From Phytoseiulus persimilis (taxonomy: Eukaryota > Arthropoda > Arachnida > Mesostigmata > Phytoseiidae): a stretch of DNA of 64,000 nt. The notes under the pieces are model-generated. The model saw only the letters and a list, made by a program, of their open reading frames with translations. It ran no database searches and was not told the origin of the DNA. Positions within the stretch are counted from its first letter, which is position 1; each line of letters begins with the position of its first letter. Below are positions 54,701-64,000 of this stretch, in pieces. Both the position numbers and the translations under genes were made by a program. The stretch spans positions 1 to 64,000 of the forward strand of contig JAQZDE010000048.1 of the NCBI GenBank assembly GCA_037576195.1. The letters run 5' to 3'.

Positions 54701-57700
54701 AACCGTTGCTCTCATCAACGGGCGTAGGTCTCCACGCCTACGAGCTCCGGGCCGTAGCGAACTCAGCCACGGACGACAGATACAACAACAACAACAGCGG
54801 TCTTTCACTCATTCTATTACTGAGTCACCCTCATACAAAGGCCGTGAGCAAACAATACAGTGAGCGAGAAGAAACTTTTAATATTCTATCATTACGTACA
54901 CGTCGCGGCTTGTGGTACGGCACTGGAGGAGGAATGAGAGACAATTACGTTCACGAAATTGATGATGCCCTTCCCCAGATAAGTCTCCAGCTCTCACAAA
55001 TTTTCATAAGAATAATGCCGAGAACCGCTTCCCTTCAATTAGTCAGAGGAGTTTGTTGTTGCGTTCAATTTCGGAACAGACATGAGTCCGAGGGCGACGT
55101 TCAAACCTTCTTTTCATCAGTGTTTCGATCGTCAAAGCCACTCGGATTCCCCCAAACCACTTGGGAAACCTTCTCGTGACCTTCCGGAGAGAAGGCAACA
55201 CAGCGCAGCGTTCTCTGGCGTTACCTCAGAGATCTCGTGACAGCGCAAACGCGGGAATCGCAAGGACGGGACTGGTTCTCGAAAGTCTTAGAGTTCGCAA
55301 ACGGCTTCCTCCTGCATGCGGTCCGCACCCAGGTCACAGCACGATCGAGATATGAGGCAACTCGCATTCAGGGCGGAATGAAATAGCATGGAATGCTGAG
55401 AGGAGTTTGGAGTGAATGCGAGAGTCGGAGCTCAACGCCATGGCTCGCTTGTAGCTCCGGAACTCGATCGGAACCGAGGGTCGTCATTGCAGATGTCTCA
55501 GATCTGAGGAAATCATGCATTGCGCAAATCCGAAAGCACTTACGTTCTCTTCCACTGTGGTCTTGATCTTCGTTGCCGTTTCGGTGACAGTTTTTCCGGC
55601 CTTGTTGGCGACAGAGAAGAGGAAGCTTCCAAACGTCTTGGCCCCTTCCATGGCCTTGTGGGAGACGTTCTCCACGTTGTGCAGCACTTGGCTCGTGACT
55701 CCATCCTCCCTGGCCTCTCCCTTAATTTCGGAAGCGGCCGAGGATCCCTTGCGGGAGCCACATGCCTCGTCCTTCGTGGCGTCTGCCGCGTCTACGGTAG
55801 CTGCTGGCGCGGCTCCGCTGTCGCCCCCGTTTCCGACGTCGCCGGACGCTGCCGGATCCTGAAAAAATGACACAACAAACAAAATGAAAGATTTCCGCTT
55901 TGGCGTTCGCTTATTGCTGCCCAAGCTGGTCCAAACACTGCCTCCTCCGTCCAATCCGCATCTTTCTTCTCCCCCCCCCCCCACTCCAAACTCTTATTCG
56001 GCCCTCGGCTTTCAAGTTGGACCTGCGTTGCGCCTGAGACTCCCACGCAGCCCTAGTACCCGGCAGAGTTGCAATAAGGACAAGAGGAATCGCGGACAGC
56101 GACCGAAACGCTTGATGCGACTCTCCAGCGTTTCACTTCATTGGACGAAAGCGATTACCCAACGATACGCGAACATCTTCAGCGCACCTAGGTTCCGGAA
56201 TCCTGGCCTCACCCCGATCCATATGGAGGAGCACGACTCAATTCCGAGCATCCCTGACTGTCCCGATAGCGCCTCGATAGCACCGGTCGCGAGAATGACC
56301 GGGCAAGCCGGGACACGGGCATCGAAGCACTCCCGCGGGTGCGAGCGGATAGCTCCAATTTAGAAGTTCCAACATCTCAGGCTTCTCCTTTGTTACTTCT
56401 GTCAGCGTCGACCGCACTCTTTTGAGCCATCCGAGCTGTTAGCTTTCGAGTAGCTTGCTTGCGGCGCCCCGCACGTCGATCAACTCAGCTGTCGCGTTTC
56501 GGCACTTCTTCTCTTCCGTCTTCCTCCACTTAGATGAATGCTGTTCGCTGGGAGACACGCGGCCGCTACAACTGCTGCGGTTACTCAGACCGCTTCCCCG
56601 GTTCGGGTGTTTCCAAACTTCCAACTCATTCTTGAGTGAGAGTGACGGCGCATAATCAGCTCGTGCGCGACACGTCCTTAGTTGAGAGCATCGCGGAGCA
56701 GGACGATGCTGGGTGTTCCGAACGACTCATCGCTTTCAGCGCGGGAAAAAATTACTACCTCGCCGAAATTCACAGAAATGCCAGGTTTTGGGCGTGGGAC
56801 AGGTAGTCGTTGCCCGAGCCGCTAGCAACAAACGCGGCGACTAGAACGACTCAGTTAAGATCTACAGTTGGAGTTCCAGCTGCCTCGGGCACTTTTCGTA
56901 ATCCCCTCCGAAGTCCGTATGCAGCAGGAGCAACGTGCGCACACAGGAGAGCATCGAACATTGGCGTTCTCGTCCGGAGGAAGCAGGGCAGACAGGCGTC
57001 TTGAGCGAACGAGCGTGCAATCTCTCCGAGCAGGATTTGGAATCGATCGGACGAGTCAAATACTCCTTGCGGGTACGACGACCGCGGGCGGTCGTCTGAA
57101 CACTGCGGCGGCGGCGGCGGCGGCGACGACCACGTCGGCCTGAGTAGACCACAACTGCGATATCGCCCACGGGCGTCCACGCAAAGTCATTCTGATTGAT
57201 CGGTACGTTGCTAATCGTGCCGAGATGTGCGGAAATGGCGCAATGTTGCTTGGAGAGAGAGAGTGAGCTGCTCAGCTGACGGGGCTTCCAAATATATCGG
57301 AGCGCTGGAATCGGTCGCCGAATAGAAGGCTCCAAAACATGGACTCCATGCCGAATTCCCGGTGTCATTCGGTGAGGATTAGCAAGGCTTAGCATTGCCA
57401 CCTTAAATTAGAGCTGGCCGTGTCCGATGGCCGTGGGATGACTTCTATTTCGGTCCTCGCGGTTCCGAGTTTCCAGCTCGCGGAATGGTGAGAGCGTCCT
57501 GGCGTTGCCGACAGCGAACTGCCCCGGTAACGAACTTCCACGGAAATCTGATAAAGGAAGTGGGGCTTCTTTTGCCTCGCTCGGCACCTCTTCATATCGA
57601 GTTCCCTCCTCTGACAGCAAGCCCTTCCACTACTGATCTACCGAAAAGACATAGGTTGTCGAGGTCGCGAAAGCTTTTGTTCTGTTCCCGACTCATGGCC

Positions 57701-59737
57701 ACGAGCTTCACAGTGCCCATGGATCGGGACCTGGGAAAGCCATCTTCCTTTTTCGTTGACCTCGGCGCAGGCATGAAGCGATGAAGTTTTTTCGCAAGCC
57801 GCAACGCAGTCAGGCACAGTGTTCAGGACTCAAACGCTAACAGAACCGAACGTTAGCGGGATAGGAGTTGAGCTATATTGCATATGGTGGTCTAGCTTCT
57901 GCTCGTGGTCCGGGGCAAGGTTTTCTATGAAAAAACTTTTCAGTTTACGATCCATGAGAGCCGCATAGGACGACGGCCAGCAAAACCCTCGCTCCACCAC
58001 CTGCGAACCTCGGAGTTTGGGCCGCGTGCTCTCCCAAGACTTTCCGCTTCCCTTTGATTCTTCCCTTTCTACGCTCCATTCTTCGCTTGACCGTTCCCAG
58101 GGATTCGGAGAGTTCGGCTCATTCCACCGCGAGTCTCGCGTAGCCGCAATCACTACACGCCTTTGAAGCGAATAATATGCAGGTCTTCTGAAAGTTCTAC
58201 ATCGGCCGAGAACGGGCCAGCAGAGAACTTCCAGACAGGAATAGCCAATCTTCAGGCACTCTGGGCCGAGAGTCCGCAGGATTTGACAAACGGGCGCGCA
58301 GTCGTTCCTCGGATCTGTTTCTCGTCTAGCATGAGACGAGGGCTCTCATTCCCGCTCAGAACGTCGCCATCCTCCTTATGCTCGACTAAATTCGAGGTAT
58401 CTTCTTTAACTCGATCGAGCGGACCGAAATGCTCGCGCGGCGAGCAGGGACCAGACCTTCCTCACTGAGAAGGAGCAACTCGCCTCTTTTTCTCGTCGCA
58501 CATTCAGACTGAAGGCAACAACCGTTATAATCAAATGAGAATATTTTCGGAGTGTGCTATCGCTCCCGTTATTGTCATCGTCAATGCAGTTGACAGCGGG
58601 CTGCACTATAGGATGCCGACGTTCGTGTCGCATCCGGAACGCGAGTTCACTTGTTTCGTTTGGAAACTGAGAACGACTTGGAACTCACCCTCCTTCGAAC
58701 AGTGGCTGCAGAAGTGGTTATAGCGGCGGTAACGACTGCTACAACAGCAAATTCGGATCCCCTCTCACCGAGTCGAATAAAGTCAGAGGAATAGCTGTTG
58801 AACTCCAAGGAGTTGGGGAGTGTTGCTGAATAATTTACTCTTCAACAGACCAACAGTGACTTGGACCCCACGAGTGAGAAACCGTCCGTCAGAACAAGAA
58901 ATCGATCCAGCAGAGTCGGATGGTGGAGTCGCGTACGCGGGGCAGATAATTTCCTTCTCCGAGGGAATCCTCGTCGTCTTCCCCGTGTGGGGAACTCCCC
59001 GCATCCTTCTCAACTTCGACGCCGTTTGTTCAGAGTCAGAATCAATCTCGAGTCCTGAAATGTCGCAGTGCACTCTGTGGGAGGCGCGCCATACCGCAAA
59101 AAGTTCAATCGGTGACCTCGTACGGGCAGCAGAACCTTTTCAAGGTCGAAGCATGTTGCTCCAGCAGCAATGGCCGAGCTCACGATAATGACCATCTCTC
59201 TTCCCGTTCATGCAGCGTCTTGTCGCGGATGCGATACACTCTCGCAGTTGAAGCTCACTACGATATCCGCGATGGAGAGTCCGAGAACCTCTTACCGGAT
59301 CGCTGAGCTCTAAACCCCGGCGTTCAAAGGCCCCTCCGGGCCTGCTTTGACAGCTCACGAGGCTCAGTGTACTAACGTCCCATTCGACACAGGAACGACG
59401 CGAAAGTTTAAGATAGGCCTGTCCAGGCTCAGAGCTACTGGCTAAGTAGACCGTCTAACTGAGTGCCTGGCTGGCTGTCCGCTCGTTCGTTCACATGGCG
59501 GTGGTGTGGTGGCTGCGGCAGCAGTTACGGTGACGGCTGTGGCAACGACAACAATAGCCGCTGCGCAATCGGTCCTCTAAAGAACTCGTCGGGCTTCAAC
59601 CAAGAAAAAAATCGAAAGTTTCTTGTACTCACGGCTGCAGCGGCTTCGGGTTGAGCGGTCGGATCTTTCGGAGACTCGCTGTTCTCGGGGACGATGGCGG
59701 AGGCGGCCTTGTTCCAAACGTTCGAAATGAAATCCAT
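51769..59737 (-). CDS. SYAP1: Synapse-associated protein 1 (SYAP1/Sap47 family, BSD domain)
   Basis: The Drosophila member (Sap47) is abundant at synapses; the mammalian SYAP1 has been linked to Akt signalling. There are seven exons: 59737-59633, 55858-55544, 53788-53620, 53287-53166, 52550-52409, 52162-52101 and 51975-51769; phases agree and the product is 373 residues. The start is MDFISNVWNKAASAIVPE. An amphipathic coiled region follows (FGSFLFSVANKAGKTVTETA), then NPDEVKKQILSLSEDKRTF. The BSD domain spans FEFDFEGQFAPIAMAML, RMRFDLVPKL and DFWRNYFYRVSLVKQ. The acidic C-terminus has SDFVSD, NAEDLAKGMQQL, EKELDGYEVV and DLEDEIQKLL, the same order as human SYAP1. Exon 6 starts at the internal acceptor TTTTTTCAG because the earlier AG leads to a stop. 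Intron 1 is 3.8 kb. The gene is head-to-head with the kappa GST genes. Confidence 0.93.
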
Positions 59738-61745
59738 TTTCTAAATTCTTGCTTTACTGCCCGCGTTTGCTTGCTCGTTGCTCTTTCTATCAGCTTCCTG
59801 TCGGTTCCGTTTCCTCCAGCAGCCAGGACACTGGGGGAGCTCTTCTTTCAGCTCTCGTTGTTGCTGTCAACACGATTGGTGTATTTTCCTCAGTCTCCGG
59901 ATCGTGGCGCGGCTGGCTGGAGCTGATTCGTCCAACCGATTGATTGGCTGGGTAACTCAGGCACTAGCGAGTCAGTGGGAGCGCGAGTGCATCGAGTGAG
60001 TTTTCTATCGAGATCGTCGCGCTGTCGCTCCGGAGAATTCCGCGTTGTACGACCGCTGCTGCTCCGACAACTTGAGTCAATCCTAGAGGCTTTTGCTCAG
60101 CTGTTTACGTTGAGCCACTCGTCAGCCAGTTGCTCGATAGAAGCCGTTGCACCCGTTTGACTCACTTCTATCACGTCGGAAACATCAACAACTTCAAATA
60201 CAATCTCGAATTCTCGGATTAGCGCAACACTCGCGGGAGACAGAATGTGGTCAGTGGCGTGGCTATCTGGCAACAGGCTGCTTGCTTTCCTGCGTCCAGG
60301 CTGGCCTAGCTGGCGCTGTAGAATTAACAGCTAATGCTCGTTCTCCGGAAATTCGGCTAAATGGAGCCCCAATCGTGGACGGCCTATCGGTGTATGAGCA
60401 AGCCCCAGTTCGAGTTAGATCTCTAGTGGTAGCTATTCAGTCGTTGTTGAGGTCGTGGTCGCCGTCGTCTCCTTATCCTTCGAAGTAGCTTAGCTTGTGT
60501 CACAATGAAGTTAACTGAGGAGCTTCGTTCTCAGCCACTCACACTTCTGATCGTTCTGAGAGGTTCGGTATGCTTCGATCCTCCCACCAAACTCGGTAGA
60601 TCGATGCCGGAAGGTGAGATTATCAGACTGCCTCCGACAGGCTGTAGGCACACGGTTTCGCGTTCGGTTGCGTCGTTTTCGAGAAATGTGGTCAACGCCG
60701 GGCTGCTGCGGCTGTCAAAATACTCTCTCACTCCCTCTCTCTGCACCCTCTGTCGTCGTCTTCGATGTCGTTGATGAACAAGTGGAGTTACTACGCCTGA
60801 CGGTGTTCTCCGCTGTGGTGAATGCGATACGAGAGCAAGCTTTTTGCGAATACTGCTCTCTCAGCTTCTGCGGCGGCTGCTTTTGCCGAGTTGCCTACTC
60901 CAGCAGCTGCGTTCAAGCAACGAAATTCAACGAACGAACGATCGAACCTGCGACGAACGAACGATTGAGCGAGCGAGCGAGCTTACACACACCAACCACC
61001 ACGACCAATAGACAGAACAGGGGAGAAGCTGAGAGGAGATCTGAAACATCACAGACCCGATGGAGGGCGCCATCGGAGCTTTGGGTAGCGCTGCCAAGCC
61101 TTACCATTGGTTACTCGACTGCGCATAACGTCTTTCTCACATTGCCACTCTCCACAATGATTCTGGCGGGAAAATTCAAAGCTTGGAGAGTCGTCTGCTG
61201 TTGTTACCCATGTCAAAAATGCCAAAAACGCCGCCGTTGTCGTCTTGTCGGTGTTGTTTCCGTCCCTCTTACCGATGTCTTCGTGGCTCGGCTGAAACAG
61301 CGGCGCGGCGCAGCGCAGCGTCAGCGATGGTGGCACAGAGAGCCATCTGCGCTCTCCGCTTCCATTCAGAATATTGAAAGAGGGCTCTGTTTCGAGGTTG
61401 AGCTCGCAGAAATTGACAGCAGTCAACAGTCGTCGAGAAGAGCTGAATTCACTGCTCGAAGACTGCAGCGATCCACGAAACAAACAGCAACGCATAGCCT
61501 CGACATCTGATTATTTCTTTCGCGACGTTCCCCCGTTCGTGACTCGTGAGTAGGCCCAAGTGACACTCGTCTCAGGTGGAAGTCTGCAGGGGGAAGAATT
61601 TTGGAGAGTGCAGGAAAGTGCAAGTCATGAGCGATTGTAGCACGAGACGGGGAGCGGCGATACTCCAGAGTCGCCACAGCTTGCAGTCCCCTCAGGTTAC
61701 TCAGCAGTTGATCTCTGTTGCAGGGAGCCGATTGTCGCGATAGCC
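59738..61745. promoter_or_regulatory. Divergent region between SYAP1 and the GSTK genes
   Basis: 2.0 kb between the start codons. It contains short runs such as CGAACGAACGATCGAACC and GAGCGAGCGAGC at about 60930-60985. It also holds a 298-codon plus-strand open frame (60614-61510) with many Cys and Arg codons and no known motif. I take it as mainly promoter/5' UTR sequence, not a confirmed gene. Confidence 0.35.
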
Positions 61746-62666
61746 ATGGCCGGAGCTAAGCGTTTGGTTGTCGAACTTTACTATGATGTAGTTTCTCCCT
61801 ACTCTTACTTCTGTTTCGAAGCTCTGAATCGCTACAGAAAACCTTGGGACATGGACCTCAGGCTGAAACCTTTCAGTCTCGGCGCGATCATGAAGGCGGC
61901 CAACAATAAGCCCCCCGGAATGGTTCGTCTATTCTGGACGGCGTTACTCTCTGTGAATTTCGATCATTGGTAGTGAGATTCTCGAGTGACATGGAATCTC
62001 CCCACGGGGGCACGGTCCACTGAGTGATATCCCTGAATGTGTTCATGCATCCCTCAGGTACCAAACCGAGCCCGCTACATGGCAAAAGATCTGGACCGTC
62101 TCTCAAAGTACTATGGGGTGCCTTTCAAAATACCAGAGGAGTTCATGGAGTGGATTTTTACGAGGACAACGCTCAGTGCTCAGAGGTTCTTGTGCGCGCT
62201 GCAGATCCATGGACAGGAGCACGTCGAAACAACCTCAAGGTAGGTTGAACGCAGGGAGGAATCGAAGCTCGAAACAGTAGTCGTTGGTTCGCGACCGGAG
62301 CTTCGCAGCTTGCGGAATTCCATAATGATCTAAAAAAAATTCCCATTCAGGGCCTTCTACCAGCGACTGTTCGGCCAAAACAAGGAGATCATGTCTCTCG
62401 AGTGCATACCCGAAGTTGCGAAAGCAGCGAATGTCCCTCAGGATCTGATAGAAAGGTGCCTCAAGGCGATCGATTGCGACGAAGTGAAGGAACTGCTGAA
62501 GAACAACACCAATGAAGCCATTGACCTCAATGCTTTCGGAGCTCCCACAATCGTAGCCCATATATCTGGCAAGAAAGAAATGTACTTTGGTCAGGATAGA
62601 CTCTATCTGCTCGCTCACGAAGCTGGGAAACCGTGGCTCGGCCCTCTCGTTCCGTCTAAGCACTAA
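61746..62666 (+). CDS. GSTK1: Glutathione S-transferase kappa, copy 1
   Basis: Kappa-class GSTs are DsbA-like glutathione transferases of mitochondria and peroxisomes. There are three exons: 61746-61922, 62058-62239 and 62351-62666; phases agree and the product is 224 residues (human 226). The start MAGAKRLVVELYYDVVSPYS gives Ser17 in SPYS, equivalent to the human catalytic Ser16. NNKPPGM is followed after intron 1 by NRARYMAKDLDRLSKYY, then SAQRFLCALQIHG, the cis-Pro block NAFGAPTIVAH, and MYFGQDRLYLLAHEAGKPWLGP. The ATG context GCCATGGCC is favourable. The C-terminus PSKH has no obvious SKL/ARL peroxisomal signal. A near-identically built paralogue follows 530 bp downstream. Confidence 0.95.
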
Positions 62667-62728
62667 GGTGCATCTGTTGTACATGATACACGGAACGCCG
62701 ACTTCAAGGACGAAAGTTTTTATCGTTC

Positions 62729-62734
62729 AATAAA
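62729..62734 (+). terminator. Poly(A) signal, GSTK copy 1
   Basis: AATAAA lies 63 nt after the stop codon of GSTK copy 1. Confidence 0.6.
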
Positions 62735-63196
62735 CTCATGTCGTTTCCATCAGTCGTAACTACTAGAGATGAGTTCGCTTCTCTGACGACAGTCTCGGCT
62801 TCTCCATTCATGGAAAGAGTCGGTTCCCCAGGTTTGATTCAACTATTTATCAGGAAGCTCACAATCTCTCAGGAGCCGGGAGAGGAGGAACGCGATGTCA
62901 ACAAAACAAGGGTTGAGACCAGAAGACCTGCTCCAAGATGCAAAAACCCTCTAAGAAGATGCCTTATCCTAGGAGAGCTCGCAGCGATTATTAATTCGTT
63001 CGTTAGACTCTAAACGGATTGTACTTGCTATCTCAAGCTCACTCTCGGTAACCAGGAACTCTCATCAAAAGAATCCTGTCCGCTCCGTTTTGTGGCCTTC
63101 CAGATTCCCTGAGAAGAGTCAAGAATTCCGGTTCCCAATTGGACTTCCGCCTCCCCGAAATTTCGTGCAGGCCCGGGTCGATTCTGAAGGTTAATA

Positions 63197-64000
63197 ATGT
63201 CCGGACAGCGGCTCGTTGTGGAACTGTTCTATGATGTCGTTTCCCCCTATACATACTTCGCGTTTGAAGCATTGTGCCGCTACCGTCAGGCGTGGGACAT
63301 GGAGCTCAAACTGAGACCCATGCTCCTCTCTGGTCTCATGAGAGAAGCAGGGAGCCAGAGCCCAGCCTTGGTGAGTACATCGAAGGAATCGCTGATGGGA
63401 ATATGTCAACGAGAGTTTTGAGCGATATTGAGAGAGATTCCAGATCGATGTGATCAAATTATTGGCAACGTAGTTCCGTTCTCATCGTAGGTCTTGAACA
63501 AAGAAATCTATTGCGCGAAGGACCTTTATCGCCTGTCGAAGTACTACAATATCGCTTTTGGATTGCATAGAGACTACGTGCAGTGGGTGCTCTCTAGGAA
63601 CACTATCCATGCTCAACGATTCCTCTGCGCATTAGACCTCTATCATCCGGAGTATCTGGAGACTGTATCCAGGTAAGCTGAGACATTTTTGGAAGATCGC
63701 GTGTACAGATGAGCCGGAGTATGAACGATTTTGATGTAAGCACTGGTTGGAGAGAATCTAAACTCGCTCACGTAAACAGGAAGTTCTTCCGGCGTCTTTT
63801 TGGACAGCAGAAAGAGATCATGTCTCTCGAATGCATACCAACGGTGGCAGCCGCAGCGAGCGTACCGCCAGATGTTTTGGATCGATGTTTGCAGGCTCTG
63901 AACAGTGCGCTAGTGAGGGAACACCTCAAGAGGAACACAGATGAGGCTTTACGGTTGAACGCGTTCGGTTCTCCGTCAATTGTTGCGACCATCGATGGGA
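63197..64000 (+). CDS. GSTK1: Glutathione S-transferase kappa, copy 2 (cut by window end)
   Basis: Tandem paralogue of the gene at 61746, with three exons in the window: 63197-63370, 63491-63672 and 63780-64000 (partial, still open at the edge). Intron positions and phases are the same as in copy 1. The start MSGQRLVVELFYDVVSPYTY keeps Ser16. Exon 2 has LNKEIYCAKDLYRLSKYYN and HAQRFLCALDLYHPEY. Exon 3 has FFRRLFGQQKEIMSLECIP and NAFGSPSIVATIDG, where copy 1 has APTIVAH. The cis-Pro next to Ser is retained as SPS. The C-terminal 35-40 residues are outside the window. Confidence 0.93.

Overview
This is a eukaryotic (animal) genomic window. The genes are split by short introns, mostly 55-250 bp with GT...AG borders, and several have AATAAA signals close behind the stop codon. 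The protein set is metazoan: hyccin, cytosolic IleRS, group VI iPLA2, RNR R2, DNAJC16, OGT, VPS51, a DUF4590/ERICH3-like protein, SYAP1/Sap47 and kappa GSTs. Base composition looks near 50% GC. Two decayed LINE copies resemble a non-LTR family I associate with ticks. Together this suggests an acarine arthropod, most likely a mesostigmatid mite such as a phytoseiid. The species assignment is inference only.

Layout. 1-3.4 kb: non-coding, with a dispersed repeat. 3.4-4.4 kb: hyccin (+). 4.4-11.7 kb: repeat-rich block holding 45-bp-period minisatellite arrays, a broken non-LTR retrotransposon and a 5'-truncated LINE that lies inside one array. 11.7-16.3 kb: cytosolic isoleucyl-tRNA synthetase (-, 7 exons, including a GC-AG intron). 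18.1-22.5 kb: PLA2G6-like phospholipase (+, 11 exons). 23.6-24.0 kb: another 45-bp array. 25.3-27.1 kb: ribonucleotide reductase small subunit (+, 3 exons) with E2F-like sites. 29.9-33.6 kb: DNAJC16 (-, 4 exons), head-to-head with OGT (+, 8 exons, 34.7-41.5 kb). 43.7-46.2 kb: VPS51 (+, 3 exons), tail-to-tail with a DUF4590 gene (-, 46.3-47.1 kb). 48.0-49.45 kb: a second LINE copy. 51.8-59.7 kb: SYAP1/Sap47 (-, 7 exons, large first intron). 61.7-64.0 kb: tandem kappa-class glutathione transferases (+), the second cut by the window edge.

The genes are unrelated housekeeping functions rather than a pathway cluster: PI4-kinase complex, translation, phospholipid remodelling, dNTP synthesis, ER chaperone, O-GlcNAc signalling, endosome-Golgi tethering and detoxification. 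Exon borders were placed by hand from homologous protein order, splice consensus and phase. Every complete gene model listed except hyccin keeps an open frame with total length divisible by three. I see no clearly new biological system. The most unusual structure is the dispersed 45-bp repeat family with its shared leader, which occurs in both orientations and stays open as 15-residue repeats on one strand.
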